From contig NZ_KI519393.1 in NCBI RefSeq assembly GCF_000482385.1, positions 90,393 through 154,392 on the forward strand: a stretch of DNA of 64,000 bases, in the 5' to 3' direction. Source of the DNA: Nocardia sp. CNY236 (lineage in GTDB: Bacteria > Actinomycetota > Actinomycetes > Mycobacteriales > Mycobacteriaceae). Numbering within the stretch: the first letter of the stretch is position 1; the number at the start of each line of letters is the position of its first letter. The position numbers were made by a program, and so were the translations under genes. Below the pieces are notes generated by a model. The model did not search any database, had not been told where the DNA came from, and saw only the letters and a list, made by a program, of their open reading frames with translations. This document shows, piece after piece, positions 56,801 through 64,000 of this stretch.

Positions 56801-57281
56801 GCAGATGCGACCCGACCGGATCGGGGGTGCCGGTGCGCGGCGCCGACGCAGGGACGCCACAGTGACCTCCTTCCGTTCCGGACTCGTGCGGTCCGGGGTG
56901 CATGCCGAGTGACAATTCCGCTCCGAAAACCGTTGGCATCCCCCACTCCTTGGCCGCCTCCGCGAAGCGAACGGTGCCGTAGAAGCCGTCGTGGTCGGTG
57001 AGCGCGATGGCGTCCAGCCCCAGCCGCACCGCCTCTTGCACCAACTCTTCCGGCTGGCACGCTCCATCCAGAAAGCTGTAGGCCGAATGCGCGTGCAGTT
57101 CCGCGTACGGCACCGTCGGCTCGACGGCACGCCGCACCGGTTCCGGTCGATAGCAACCGCGGGCACGCGACCACGCCGGGCTGTCACCGCCGTCACCCGA
57201 GTACCGCGCGCCCGGATTCGGCCGCCCGGACAGAATCCGTTCCATCTCTGTCCAACTGGGCGGACCGTTTCCCCAACCCAC
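53865..57281 (-). CDS. dnaE2: error-prone DNA polymerase III alpha subunit, DnaE2
   Basis: A 1138-residue C-family polymerase that performs translesion synthesis with ImuA' and ImuB after damage. N-terminal PHP domain: AELHAHSAYSFLDGACQP, ALTDHDGFYG; palm with the acidic residues in PPDIDVDIESDRREEVI; QGRGSAANSAVCYAVGIT; later fingers and the OB domain GVTFLNLEDETGMVNIV. GTG 57281 giving VGWGNGPPSW is the standard start and has GAGGAGGT upstream. An unknown gene ends 47 bases upstream on the same strand and a LexA-like box lies before that gene, so the two probably form one SOS unit. Confidence 0.96.
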   Translation of the reverse strand: MGWGNGPPSWTEMERILSGRPNPGARYSGDGGDSPAWSRARGCYRPEPVRRAVEPTVPYAELHAHSAYSFLDGACQPEELVQEAVRLGLDAIALTDHDGFYGTVRFAEAAKEWGMPTVFGAELSLGMHPGPHESGTEGGHCGVPASAPRTGTPDPVGSHLLVLARGQEGYRRLSREIATAHMAAGEKGILRYDLDALTAASEGHWHILTGCRKGHLRRALEFDARTGNGRLEHAESALRELADRFGADRVSVELTHHGIPEDDERNAHLRALADRLGLSVVATTGAHFAAPSHRRRAMALAAIRAGQSLAEVAGWLAPAGGAHLRSGAEMARLFTACPRAVSNAAELARECAFDLKLIAPKLPPFDVPAGHDEQSWLRELTLAGAAQRYGGPERNPQAYRQIEHELAVIDELKFPGYFLVVHDIVSFCKDHDILCQGRGSAANSAVCYAVGITTVDPVRNQLLFERFLSPDRDGPPDIDVDIESDRREEVIQYVYRRYGRGYAAQVANVITYRSRSAVRDAARALGFSLGRQDAWSKRVSRWDGVAAALSDSTATRAAPVDEHATEGAEPDDGIPPEVLRLAADIEGLPRHLGIHSGGMVICDRPIADVCPVEWARMPGRSVVQWDKDDCAAIDVVKFDLLGLGMLSALHYMIDLVREHKSETVELHALDLAEPEVYEMLSRGDSVGVFQVESRAQMATLPRLKPRSFYDLVVEVALIRPGPIQGGSVHPYIRRRNGAEDVTYDHPALKNALERTLGVPLFQEQLMQMAVDIAGFTAAEADQLRRAMGAKRSPERMARLEQRLYQGMRERHGITGVVADRIYEKLYAFANFGFPESHSQSFASIVFYSAWFKLHHPAAFTAGLLRAQPMGFYSPQSLVADARRHGVVVHGPDINASRAEPTLEARGTEVRLGLATVRQIGTDLAERIVTARDERPYISFRDLTGRVELTVAQAESLATAGALASLGITRRAALWSAGAAAGERSDRLPGIGAAVTAPALPGMSDLEMAAADVWATGISPGSYPTQFLRPRLDALGVVPASGLVDVPDGSRVLVGGAVTHRQRPATAQGVTFLNLEDETGMVNIVCSVGLWRRYRRLAQGAPALLVRGRVQNADGVVGVVAEHLQRLDLQVESVSRDFR

Positions 57282-57328
57282 GACACACCTCCTCGTAGCA
57301 TGACCGTCGTCGAATGGTGCGCATGAGA

Positions 57329-57784
57329 TCAGAAACTCGGTAGACAATCGGTGGAGCGGGCAGCCAAAGCGACCTCGATCCCTCGCAGGCGCGTCCGAAT
57401 GAGGGCACCATACGCATCCGAAGCGAGAACTTCGAGATGCCCGCGAGCAATGGCCAACTGCATCCGTGCCACATCGAAATCACCGACCCGACGATGGCTG
57501 TCGGCCAGGCTCAGATACAACGATGGAAGAAAACCGCGCAGACCCTCGTCGAGCGGCACGCCCGGACCGAACACCGCGGCCAGCGCACGCTGGTCCCAAC
57601 ACAGTGCGTCCGCAGCCTCCTCCTGGAGATCGGCAAGATGGTGAGCAATCATGCAGCGACACAACACTTCTGCATGGTCGTCGAGTTCGTCCCAGAGCTT
57701 TTCGAAGGTCCGCCGTCCCGCTTCCCGATCGATACCTCCAAGCCGCATCGCAGCAAAGACCTCCGCCATCCGATCGTTCGACAT
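57329..57784 (-). CDS. TPR-like helical protein of unknown function, SOS-linked, upstream of dnaE2
   Basis: A 151-residue soluble all-helical protein. Segments LWDELDDHAEVLCRCMIAHHLADLQEEAADALCWDQRALAAV, RGFLPSLYLSLADSHRRVGDFDVARMQLAIARGHL and a final helix are spaced as two to three tetratricopeptide-like pairs. It is like a family of small actinomycete proteins of unknown function that I know only by pattern (HRCxLAHxxADLQ ... LHLNLADxYRRxG). ATG 57784 is taken; a TTG/longer frame would cross the LexA box. The box at 57796-57811 is 11 bases upstream of this start, so the protein and DnaE2 downstream should be damage-inducible together. Confidence 0.8.
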   Translation of the reverse strand: MSNDRMAEVFAAMRLGGIDREAGRRTFEKLWDELDDHAEVLCRCMIAHHLADLQEEAADALCWDQRALAAVFGPGVPLDEGLRGFLPSLYLSLADSHRRVGDFDVARMQLAIARGHLEVLASDAYGALIRTRLRGIEVALAARSTDCLPSF

Positions 57785-57795
57785 GCGCTCGATTA

Positions 57796-57811
57796 TCGCA
57801 CATATGTTCGA
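57796..57811 (-). promoter_or_regulatory. LexA-like (SOS) box before the helical-protein gene and dnaE2
   Basis: TCGCACATATGTTCGA matches the actinobacterial LexA consensus TCGAACRNNYGTTCGA in all but one fixed position. It is a near-perfect palindrome 11 bases upstream of ATG 57784. dnaE2 is a classical SOS gene, which makes the match credible. Confidence 0.82.
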
Positions 57812-57989
57812 GTGTTTCGACAGGCGCTCGCTCGCTGTTCGTACCCGAAACTGCAGCACACCTCGGGTGTCGAACCATCGCAGGTCGGATGCCGAGCCGA
57901 TGAGGGGACGTGCGAAGCCACAATCGAAACGACCCGCCAGTTGGGCGCACGCGCGGCGTCCCGATCGCCGTCAGATCCTCTTGGCAGAG

Positions 57990-58009
57990 AACTTACTTAG
58001 CAGTAAGTT
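57990..58009. promoter_or_regulatory. perfect palindrome upstream of the SDR gene (TetR-type operator)
   Basis: AACTTACTTAGCAGTAAGTT has 8-bp perfect arms, AACTTACT and AGTAAGTT, around TAGC, 30 bases before the SDR start. Palindromes TTACT-N4-AGTAA are typical of TetR-family operators that control lipid genes in actinomycetes; the regulator is not in this part of the window. Confidence 0.65.
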
Positions 58010-58039
58010 GATGATATCCAGACCTGCGAAGGAGCAGTG

Positions 58040-59029
58040 ATGACCGACCCGACCGCCGAAACCCGCAACCTGAGCAAGCAGGTTCGGCGTCACCGCCGCA
58101 ACCGCGATCTCACCGGACGACATGTCCTCATCACGGGGGCATCCTCCGGCATCGGCCGAGCGGCAGCGCTGGCCGTCGCGGACAAGGGCGCCACCGTGTT
58201 CCTGCTCGCGCGCCGCGGTGAGGAGCTCACTGCCGTGGTCGACGAGATCGAGGCCGCAGGCGGCTCGGCCTATGGGTACACCTGCGACGTCACCGACTCC
58301 GATTCCGTCGATCGCGTGATCGAGACCGTGCTCGACGAGCACGGACACGTCGACATGCTGGTGAACAACGCCGGACGCTCCATCCGCCGAGCCATCCACC
58401 GCTCCACCGATCGGCTACACGATTTCGAACGCACCATGGCGGTCAACTACTTCGGCGCGCTGCGGCTGACACTGGCGTTGCTACCGCAGATGCGACAACG
58501 CAAATTCGGGCACATCGTCAACATCAGTAGCGCGGGCGTGCAAGTCGCCACACCCCGATTCTCGGCATATCTGGCCAGCAAAGCCGCACTGGACATGTTC
58601 ACCGAGGTGGCGGCGGTCGAAACGATGGCCGACGGTGTCACGTTCACCACCATCCACATGCCGCTGGTGCGCACCCCGATGATCACCCCGAGCGGAAACC
58701 AGGGCCCCGCTGCGTCTCCCGAATGGGCAGCCGCGACCATTGTGCGTGCACTGACCGAACGCCCCAAGCGCATCGACGTGCCGCTGGGGACCATCGCCGA
58801 ATACGGCGCGCTGCTCACTCCCAGGATGCGCGACCGCATTCTGCATCGCTACTACCGGTCCATACCCGACTCCCCCGCAGCAAAGGGGGAACAGACGACG
58901 CCCGAGGATCAGCCGGTAGCCCATCCGGCCGCCGCCCGCTCGACACCGCGAAACCGACCGGCCATTCGGCGCGTCACCGGCGCCGCCGTGCGCCGCGCGG
59001 CGCGGTGGGTGCCCGGCACGAACTGGTGA
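58040..59029 (+). CDS. short-chain dehydrogenase/reductase (acyl-reductase-like)
   Basis: A 329-residue SDR with C-terminal extension. LTGRHVLITGASSGIGRAAA, DMLVNNAGRSIRRAIH, HIVNISSAG and YLASKAALDMF form the cofactor and catalytic sites (Ser, Tyr, Lys). The tail RAPAIRR-like ARSTPRNRPAIRRVTGAAVRRAARW is basic, possibly membrane-binding. This is the pattern of SDRs related to fatty acyl-CoA reductases. ATG 58040 follows AAGGAG; GTG 58037 is less likely. A perfect palindrome at 57990-58009 suggests repression by a TetR protein; the substrate is unknown. Confidence 0.88.
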   Translation: MTDPTAETRNLSKQVRRHRRNRDLTGRHVLITGASSGIGRAAALAVADKGATVFLLARRGEELTAVVDEIEAAGGSAYGYTCDVTDSDSVDRVIETVLDEHGHVDMLVNNAGRSIRRAIHRSTDRLHDFERTMAVNYFGALRLTLALLPQMRQRKFGHIVNISSAGVQVATPRFSAYLASKAALDMFTEVAAVETMADGVTFTTIHMPLVRTPMITPSGNQGPAASPEWAAATIVRALTERPKRIDVPLGTIAEYGALLTPRMRDRILHRYYRSIPDSPAAKGEQTTPEDQPVAHPAAARSTPRNRPAIRRVTGAAVRRAARWVPGTNW

Positions 59030-59066
59030 ACCCGCGGCTGTGGCACACGCGGGCTCGCGGTACCCG

Positions 59067-60002
59067 TCACGGTGCCAGCGCCTCGATGTTACGAGTCAGC
59101 AGCTGCACCTCGTCCACGATCAGTGCCGTGACCTCTTTGGGCGCAGCGTGGCAACTGGCCTGTCGAGGTGCAAGCGACCGCGAACGAACAGTGACCCGCC
59201 ACCGACGGCCGTCACGATGCGTGACGATCGCAGCACCGACGACGGGGACTTCGGAACAGGACGGCTCGAGCTCGACCATGAGATCGTCGGCGTCTGCGAC
59301 ACCTCGGTCACGCACCGCGATTTCGGCAACCTGTTCGACCGCCGTATAGCAGCTACGGCCCCGCAGGCCAGCCGTCGCCACAGTGCCGCGGTGAGCAGCT
59401 GCAACCACCTCGGCCGCCGAGACCGGATCGAGGCGACCGTAGGTCAGGCCGCTGGGCAACAGCACCAATGCGGGCGCGAACCGATGCCCGCCGGTATGTG
59501 AGCATTCCCAAACCTGCCCCGGATACTTCCCAGCGAGGTCCGCGGCAATGGGGCGGCCGAGCAGTGCGCAACACCGATCACGCTTGCCGTGGACACACAC
59601 CAGGACGAGCGGATCGGACACCGGCACGCCGATACCTGGTGGTGGACCGTTCAGCAACTGCATATCGAGGTCGAGCAGTTGAGTCGGGTCGGTGATCTCG
59701 AGGCGTTCACACCACGCGCCCGACGGACGCGAGCTGGCCAGCAAAACCGTTCGCGAGCCGGTGAATTCGCGGCGTCCCGGGCGACGGATCAGTGTCGGCC
59801 GAACGTGTGCCGCCGCGGTGCGGGCCGCCAACTCGGCAGTGATTTCGGGTCCGAGCACCTCGTCGCCGAGAACATCACGCCCCCACGGTCCCGGGTGTTC
59901 CACGCACAGCCATCCGGCGACCGAGGTCGCGGTGCCCGGCAACGGAACATCGGTCGCCGCAGCAGCTGAGCAGGCCATCCCTTCGAACGGGTTCACCGGC
60001 AC
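59067..60002 (-). CDS. sucrase/ferredoxin-like family protein with thioredoxin-type [2Fe-2S] site
   Basis: A 311-residue protein of the sucrase-ferredoxin-like family. The C-terminal two-thirds have LVCVHGKRDRCCALLGRPIA and GQVWECSHTGGHRFAPALVLLPSG, the Cys-rich cluster-binding type site. The N-terminus ACSAAAATDVPLPGTATSVAGWLCVE is typical. Start is uncertain among GTG 60002, GTG 59996 and ATG 59978. Function in yeast is in the cytosolic redox pathway; in bacteria it is unknown. No tight neighbours. Confidence 0.82.
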   Translation of the reverse strand: MPVNPFEGMACSAAAATDVPLPGTATSVAGWLCVEHPGPWGRDVLGDEVLGPEITAELAARTAAAHVRPTLIRRPGRREFTGSRTVLLASSRPSGAWCERLEITDPTQLLDLDMQLLNGPPPGIGVPVSDPLVLVCVHGKRDRCCALLGRPIAADLAGKYPGQVWECSHTGGHRFAPALVLLPSGLTYGRLDPVSAAEVVAAAHRGTVATAGLRGRSCYTAVEQVAEIAVRDRGVADADDLMVELEPSCSEVPVVGAAIVTHRDGRRWRVTVRSRSLAPRQASCHAAPKEVTALIVDEVQLLTRNIEALAP

Positions 60003-60176
60003 CCGCCCCGCGACGCGAGCGCCCCCAACGGCACCTCCACCGCCCCGGCGCTCCGGTTCGTGGGTGCATGGGCGTTCACCCCTCGCGCACGACACGAGTG
60101 GCCGCCGAGAAACAGAACCATACGGTCGTGCGAGAACATTCACTCACTCTAGGATCAGAACGTCGATCAGCTGTGC

Positions 60177-60932
60177 TCAGCCCGCCAGGAACGGCCGAAC
60201 AGCCGCTGCGAACTCTCGGTAGCGGTCGCGATGGATACTGTGACCACAGGTGAAATCGAGTACTGCGCAGTCGGGGATGGCAGCCTGCACGACGGCCAGC
60301 TTCACCGGATCGACCATGCCGCCGGAACCGCCACGGAGCACCAGAGTCGGCGCAGTGATGTCGGAAAGTCGATCCCACCACTCCGGGTTCGGCTTGCGGA
60401 ACTGCTCCAGTGCCACCCTGGTCATGGAACGGTCGAATGCGAGCACCACACCCGGGTGCCGAACCAGACTGGTCGTGGCGTGCCAGAGTTCGGGCACGGT
60501 CGGGAAACGACGGATCGAATGCAGCTCCTCCGCACCCGACTGCAGAGGCAGCGGGCACTCCTCGACGACCAGTCTGCGCACCAACTGCGGACGATCTTGC
60601 GCAACACGCGACACCGCATAGCCGCCGAGCGAATGCCCGACCAGGTCCACCACGGTCAGCTCCAGATGATCGCACAGCTGGCACAGATCGGCGCCGAAGT
60701 CATCGAAGAGGTAGGAGTCGGTATGTGAGCTACGGCCGTGTCCGCGCAGGTCAGGAATGATCACTCGCCGTCCGGACCGCACCAATTGGCGCGCGAACCG
60801 ATCCCAGGTGCGCCCGTCGCCTCCCATACCGTGCACCAGCATCACGGGGACGTCGCTCACCGCACCCATTCCTGAATCCCGATAGGCGATCCGCACCTCT
60901 GCCAATGCCATTCGGCCAGCCGTCAGGTCCAC
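60177..60932 (-). CDS. alpha/beta-fold hydrolase
   Basis: A 251-residue alpha/beta hydrolase. VPVMLVHGMGGDGRTWD gives the oxyanion strand, DLRGHGRSSHTDSY the turn, VDLVGHSLGGYAV the nucleophile Ser, and FTCGHSIHRDRYREF the catalytic His. Acid is expected in GGSGGMVDPVKLAVV. The type (esterase, lactonase or haloperoxidase-like) cannot be told. GTG 60932 gives a seven-residue leader; ATG 60911 is possible. Confidence 0.88.
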   Translation of the reverse strand: MDLTAGRMALAEVRIAYRDSGMGAVSDVPVMLVHGMGGDGRTWDRFARQLVRSGRRVIIPDLRGHGRSSHTDSYLFDDFGADLCQLCDHLELTVVDLVGHSLGGYAVSRVAQDRPQLVRRLVVEECPLPLQSGAEELHSIRRFPTVPELWHATTSLVRHPGVVLAFDRSMTRVALEQFRKPNPEWWDRLSDITAPTLVLRGGSGGMVDPVKLAVVQAAIPDCAVLDFTCGHSIHRDRYREFAAAVRPFLAG

Positions 60933-61107
60933 GACGAACCAGGCTACTGACCGTCATGTACACAACCCATGCAATGTAGTACAGATCACGCATTCGTCGG
61001 TTGCGCATAGAACGAAGCGACACGAGTGGGGGCGGCCGTCCGATCATAGGTGCGCATGACACGACCGGGGTTACAGCGACGCCGGTGCGCGATCTGCGAC
61101 GACGCAC

Positions 61108-62700
61108 TCAACCGTACAAACCTTCGACACACCAGGTTTCGTTGCGATACACCAAGAGCAACACGGGGTTGTCGGCAGGCGCGCCGTCGAGTTGGACTTG
61201 CACGCGAGCGGTGAGTTCGGCAGGGGCCTCATCCGCATCCGACGACCACCAGTGCTCGTCCACCGGCCATGGTCCTGCCCAGCCGATCAATCGCCACTGC
61301 CTGCTTCCCCAGTGCACGATGGCCGGGTCGGCGTCGAACATGGCGCGGTCGGTGATCGTGACCGGGGTGCCGTCGGCGGTCTCCAATCGCACCAGTGGAA
61401 GGTTCTGCAAGATCACTGCAGGAGCGGGCGCGGGTAGCCGGCCCGGCCAAGGCTGTGCGGCCTCGGCAGTAGGGGCGAGTTCATCGCCCAGCGTGACCAT
61501 GGTGATGCGTTCGACGGGGCCACGTCCGCCACTGAGCACGCCGAGCTGCACCGCTTCTCCACCGAGCAGGCCTTGAACTCGGACCAGCGCGCGGCGAGCG
61601 CGCTCGTCGCGCTCACCGACCTCGCCCCACAGTCCGAGTTGCAGTGCGCCTGCGGTGACCACCTCGACCGGCTCCAGCCGTAGCACGGTGATCGGCGCGG
61701 TGGGTCGCATGTCGTCACGTCGAGTGAGCCAACCGTCCAACTGCCAGCGCACCCGGTCCGCCGTCCCGTCCGGAGTCAACGGCTCGGCGCATCGCCATAT
61801 CCGCGAAAAGCCCTCCTCTGCTGCAGTTTCCGCAGTAATCGAGAGCCTGGTGCAGGCCAGTCCGGCATCCGCGAGCACAGTATGCAACCGGGTGGCGAGC
61901 AAGCGCCCGGCGAAAGCAGCGGCGTCGACCCGCTCGATCGGCGGCTCGCAGCGGTATTCCACCATCAGATCGGGTGGCGGTTGCCGCGCGAACGGCGCAC
62001 GCTCCGACTCGGCCCGAGCACAGCGATGCGCACGCACGGCATCGGCGCCGAACCGCGAGGCGACCGTCGAGGAGGAGAGCGCGGCGAAATCGCCGACGCG
62101 CCGTAAGCCCAGGCGGTGCAGCAGATCGACCAGGTCGGCACGAGCCGGAGCAGCCAGGCTCGGTTCCGCCGCGAGTTCCCCCACGGGCAACGGCGCGAGG
62201 AACCGCGCTCCCATCCCGGTCGGCACGATCACGGCACGCCGGGCGGCGATCACCGCCGTGGACAGTTCGTCGGCAATTCCGATCTGCGCCTCGACCCCGG
62301 CACCGGCCACAGCGTCGACCAGACGCTCGGCTGCCTCCTCCTCGGAGCCGAAGAACCGCGTTGCACCACGGGCACCGAGCACCAGCAGTCCGGGGCGGAG
62401 CACCTCCACGCCAGGGACGGTAGCGCTCACTGCCGCAACCACCGGCTCGAACAGTCGCGCATCTCGATCCGGATCCGCTTGCGCGAGGAAGAGATCGGGA
62501 CACCGCGCTTGCGCCTCCCGACGCCGCAGACCACGGCGCACGCCTTCGCCTCGCGCCAGTGCCGAACACGTCAACACCCGGTTGCCGAACAGCACCGCGA
62601 CCGGGCGCGTCCGAGGGAGTCCCGCCAGCGCCGCCGCGGCGACTGCGGGCCAATCCGGACACCATAGAGCGAGCACTCGCCTCGACCCCTGCCCGGTCAC
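61108..62700 (-). CDS. imuB: ImuB: catalytically inactive Y-family polymerase-like mutasome subunit
   Basis: A 530-residue protein related to Y-family polymerases but lacking their acidic active site. Start VTGQGSRRVLALWCPDWPAVAAAALA, then ARCPDLFLAQADPDRDARLFEPVVAAVSATVPGVEVL, the palm region. Near residue 355 the segment LQLGLWGEV matches the beta-clamp-binding QLPLWG motif of mycobacterial ImuB. C-terminal part has the ImuA'/DnaE2 interaction region. GTG 62700 is the likely start, 46 bases past the ImuA' stop. It recruits DnaE2 in damage tolerance. Confidence 0.93.
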   Translation of the reverse strand: MTGQGSRRVLALWCPDWPAVAAAALAGLPRTRPVAVLFGNRVLTCSALARGEGVRRGLRRREAQARCPDLFLAQADPDRDARLFEPVVAAVSATVPGVEVLRPGLLVLGARGATRFFGSEEEAAERLVDAVAGAGVEAQIGIADELSTAVIAARRAVIVPTGMGARFLAPLPVGELAAEPSLAAPARADLVDLLHRLGLRRVGDFAALSSSTVASRFGADAVRAHRCARAESERAPFARQPPPDLMVEYRCEPPIERVDAAAFAGRLLATRLHTVLADAGLACTRLSITAETAAEEGFSRIWRCAEPLTPDGTADRVRWQLDGWLTRRDDMRPTAPITVLRLEPVEVVTAGALQLGLWGEVGERDERARRALVRVQGLLGGEAVQLGVLSGGRGPVERITMVTLGDELAPTAEAAQPWPGRLPAPAPAVILQNLPLVRLETADGTPVTITDRAMFDADPAIVHWGSRQWRLIGWAGPWPVDEHWWSSDADEAPAELTARVQVQLDGAPADNPVLLLVYRNETWCVEGLYG

Positions 62701-62746
62701 GGTGTCGAACCACCACCGACCACCGCGTCGAGCCGTTCTGTCGTAC

Positions 62747-63538
62747 TCACGACACCGCCTCCCGGGTATCGAAAGCTTCGGCTGTTCGGGAGGTCTTCTC
62801 CCGCAGTATCCATTCCATCCGTCCCGCGTTCGGGCACAGGTCCAGGTGCCCACGACGCGGCGGCCCTGTCTTGCTACTCACCTCGACCGACACGCCGAGC
62901 GACCGCAGTCGCCCGTGACCGTGGCCGATACCGGAACAATCCGCGACCCGAGCGTCGAGCCGAAGGGATGGCCCGGGCCAGCGACCATCGACTACCACCA
63001 GGGTGGCGCCCTTGTGCCGCGCGCGGGCCGCTATCACGCGGCTACGCGCGGGCGCCACGGCTGCGTCGAGCCCGAGCACGATCAGGTCGAGTCCATCGAG
63101 CAACACCGCGGCCACCTCTATGGGGTCGGGGCCGGGGTCGGCGATCACGGCCAGACGCTGCAAATGCGCGCCCATCTCCGCCGCGGCGAGCAGTCCGAGC
63201 CGAGGCATCCCGACCACTGCTGCATACCCACCATCCGCAGTCACCGTGGCGAGTAGCCCGGTCAACAATGCACGCGCCCCCGTGTACGCCACGACGGAGC
63301 CTTTCCGCAAGCCACTATCTGGCAATAGCGGCGCAAGCGCGGCGGGCACCGGCAATGTCGCCCTGCGCAGCCCACTGTCGAGCGAAGTGTGTCGAGCTGG
63401 AACTGCACCGTGACTCGTCACCGATTCCATGCGTCTACGCAGCTCTGACACGAGAAGAGCATTCTGCTGCCCAGGAGCGCGTGGCGAAACGCCCCGTGTC
63501 ACCCCCTGCCGCGAAACTGCATCCGAACCCATCCCCAT
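62747..63538 (-). CDS. imuA': ImuA' mutasome subunit
   Basis: A 263-residue RecA/SulA-like protein of the ImuA' family (Rv3395c-like). [70 protein letters not shown] and [39 protein letters not shown] follow the order of the family. ATG 63538 has GGAAG upstream; a GTG at 63541 and an ATG at 63532 are near. First gene of imuA'-imuB. The LexA-like box at 63614-63629 lies 75 bases upstream. Confidence 0.92.
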   Translation of the reverse strand: MGMGSDAVSRQGVTRGVSPRAPGQQNALLVSELRRRMESVTSHGAVPARHTSLDSGLRRATLPVPAALAPLLPDSGLRKGSVVAYTGARALLTGLLATVTADGGYAAVVGMPRLGLLAAAEMGAHLQRLAVIADPGPDPIEVAAVLLDGLDLIVLGLDAAVAPARSRVIAARARHKGATLVVVDGRWPGPSLRLDARVADCSGIGHGHGRLRSLGVSVEVSSKTGPPRRGHLDLCPNAGRMEWILREKTSRTAEAFDTREAVS

Positions 63539-63613
63539 CACCTACTTCCACGATGGACCCGTGGCGAATCTCCGGAACAATCCGATTCAGCACTGCCCCA
63601 GCTACCGTTCGAA

Positions 63614-63629
63614 TCGAATATACGTTCGA
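63614..63629 (-). promoter_or_regulatory. LexA-like (SOS) box before imuA'-imuB
   Basis: TCGAATATACGTTCGA (read on plus) differs from the actinobacterial LexA consensus TCGAACRNNYGTTCGA at one position. It is in an AT-rich stretch 75 bases before the imuA' start, a typical SOS promoter layout. Confidence 0.85.
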
Positions 63630-63791
63630 TTCGAATTCAGTAAAAACCGACCCAGAGGTTTCGTCAAGGATCACGGCCCTCAGGTCGTAGCCGACGGTCC
63701 TCGGTAGTGGTGCGCAGCCCGGCAGAAGCACTCCCCCGCGTGACACCGCATGATCGGGCCAGTTGGCCGCAATGTCAGCTACCCTCGCTCC

Positions 63792-64000
63792 GTGACCGAA
63801 CACGCCCGTCCCACTGTCGGCCCCCAATACCTCGTCGCAGGTCGCTACCGCTTGCAGTCGAAGTTGGGTGGGGGTGGCATGGGCGCAGTCTGGCTGGCAC
63901 ACGACCGTCTGCTCGACCGCGATGTCGCAATCAAACAGGTACTCAGCACCGCCGGTCTCGATGCGGCGGAAGCCGATGTGATCCGCAACCAGATCGTGCA
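63792..64000 (+). CDS. Ser/Thr protein kinase, 5' end (cut by window edge)
   Basis: The first about 69 residues of a bacterial Hanks-type kinase. [36 protein letters not shown] contains the glycine loop GGGGMGAVW and the ATP-lysine in VAIK. GTG 63792 has an N-terminus, [12 protein letters not shown], of typical length. The frame is open to the window edge. It is divergent from imuA'. Its targets and any sensor domain are beyond the window. Confidence 0.88.
   Translation, partial: MTEHARPTVGPQYLVAGRYRLQSKLGGGGMGAVWLAHDRLLDRDVAIKQVLSTAGLDAAEADVIRNQIV

Noticed and set aside
61655-63256. A 533-residue plus-strand open frame
   Set aside because: It is antisense to imuB and imuA', which have clear motifs and a LexA box; the frame has only Arg/Ser/Thr-rich low complexity.

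Overview
The window is about 64 kb of high-GC DNA from a mycolic-acid-type actinomycete. I infer Nocardia or a close relative, not from a database but from gene content and order. Large parts follow the order I know from Mycobacterium tuberculosis: lhr-nei, glpD, lpdA, a GGCT-fold gene, amiA1-amiB1, punA-pmmB, upp, add-deoA-cdd, sdhCDAB, then dacB, a YihY gene, trpS, an MpaB-type gene, icd and metY-metX. The SAM-IV-type leader upstream of metY and the WXG100/Esp-like genes also point to Actinomycetota. No rRNA, tRNA, CRISPR array, transposase or prophage was seen.

Layout. 1-4.1 kb: a sugar isomerase plus Gfo/Idh dehydrogenase pair (inositol-like catabolism), a convergent SDR, a decayed GNAT acetyltransferase and an atypical histidine phosphatase. 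4.2-9.7 kb: the DNA-repair pair Lhr helicase and Nei glycosylase. 9.7-17.5 kb: GlpD, an aminotransferase, two exported or membrane proteins with disordered regions, LpdA and a gamma-glutamylcyclotransferase. 17.5-24 kb: two translationally coupled M20 amidohydrolases, an enoyl-CoA hydratase-like protein, and nucleoside/sugar-phosphate salvage genes (punA, pmmB, upp). 24.2-26.3 kb: a compact four-gene type VII secretion-associated cassette with start/stop overlaps. 26.3-30.6 kb: a conserved acidic protein and the nucleoside catabolic genes add, deoA and cdd. 31.2-34.6 kb: succinate dehydrogenase. 34.7-42 kb: an orphan antitoxin, a phenylalanine-4-hydroxylase-like protein, DacB, YihY, TrpS, MpaB-like and exonuclease III. 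42.1-44.7 kb: a TetR/thiolase/SRPBCC lipid locus with two matching operators. 45.5-51.7 kb: Icd, an MFS exporter beside a broken TetR gene, then the SAM-IV leader with metY-metX. 51.8-53.8 kb: small membrane protein, TrmL, and a DUF4349 lipoprotein. 53.9-63.5 kb: the SOS mutasome genes dnaE2, imuB and imuA', with LexA-like boxes in front of both transcription units, interleaved with an SDR, a sucrase/ferredoxin-like protein and a hydrolase. The window ends inside a Ser/Thr protein kinase.

The most interesting items are: the Esp-like cassette, whose second gene fuses a WXG-type helical domain to an NlpC/P60 hydrolase; an unknown helical protein with a LexA box in front of dnaE2; the duplicated operator at the TetR/thiolase locus; a triple 21-bp repeat carrying GAGTC-N-GACTC palindromes that contains the trmL stop codon; and two frameshifted genes (GNAT and TetR).
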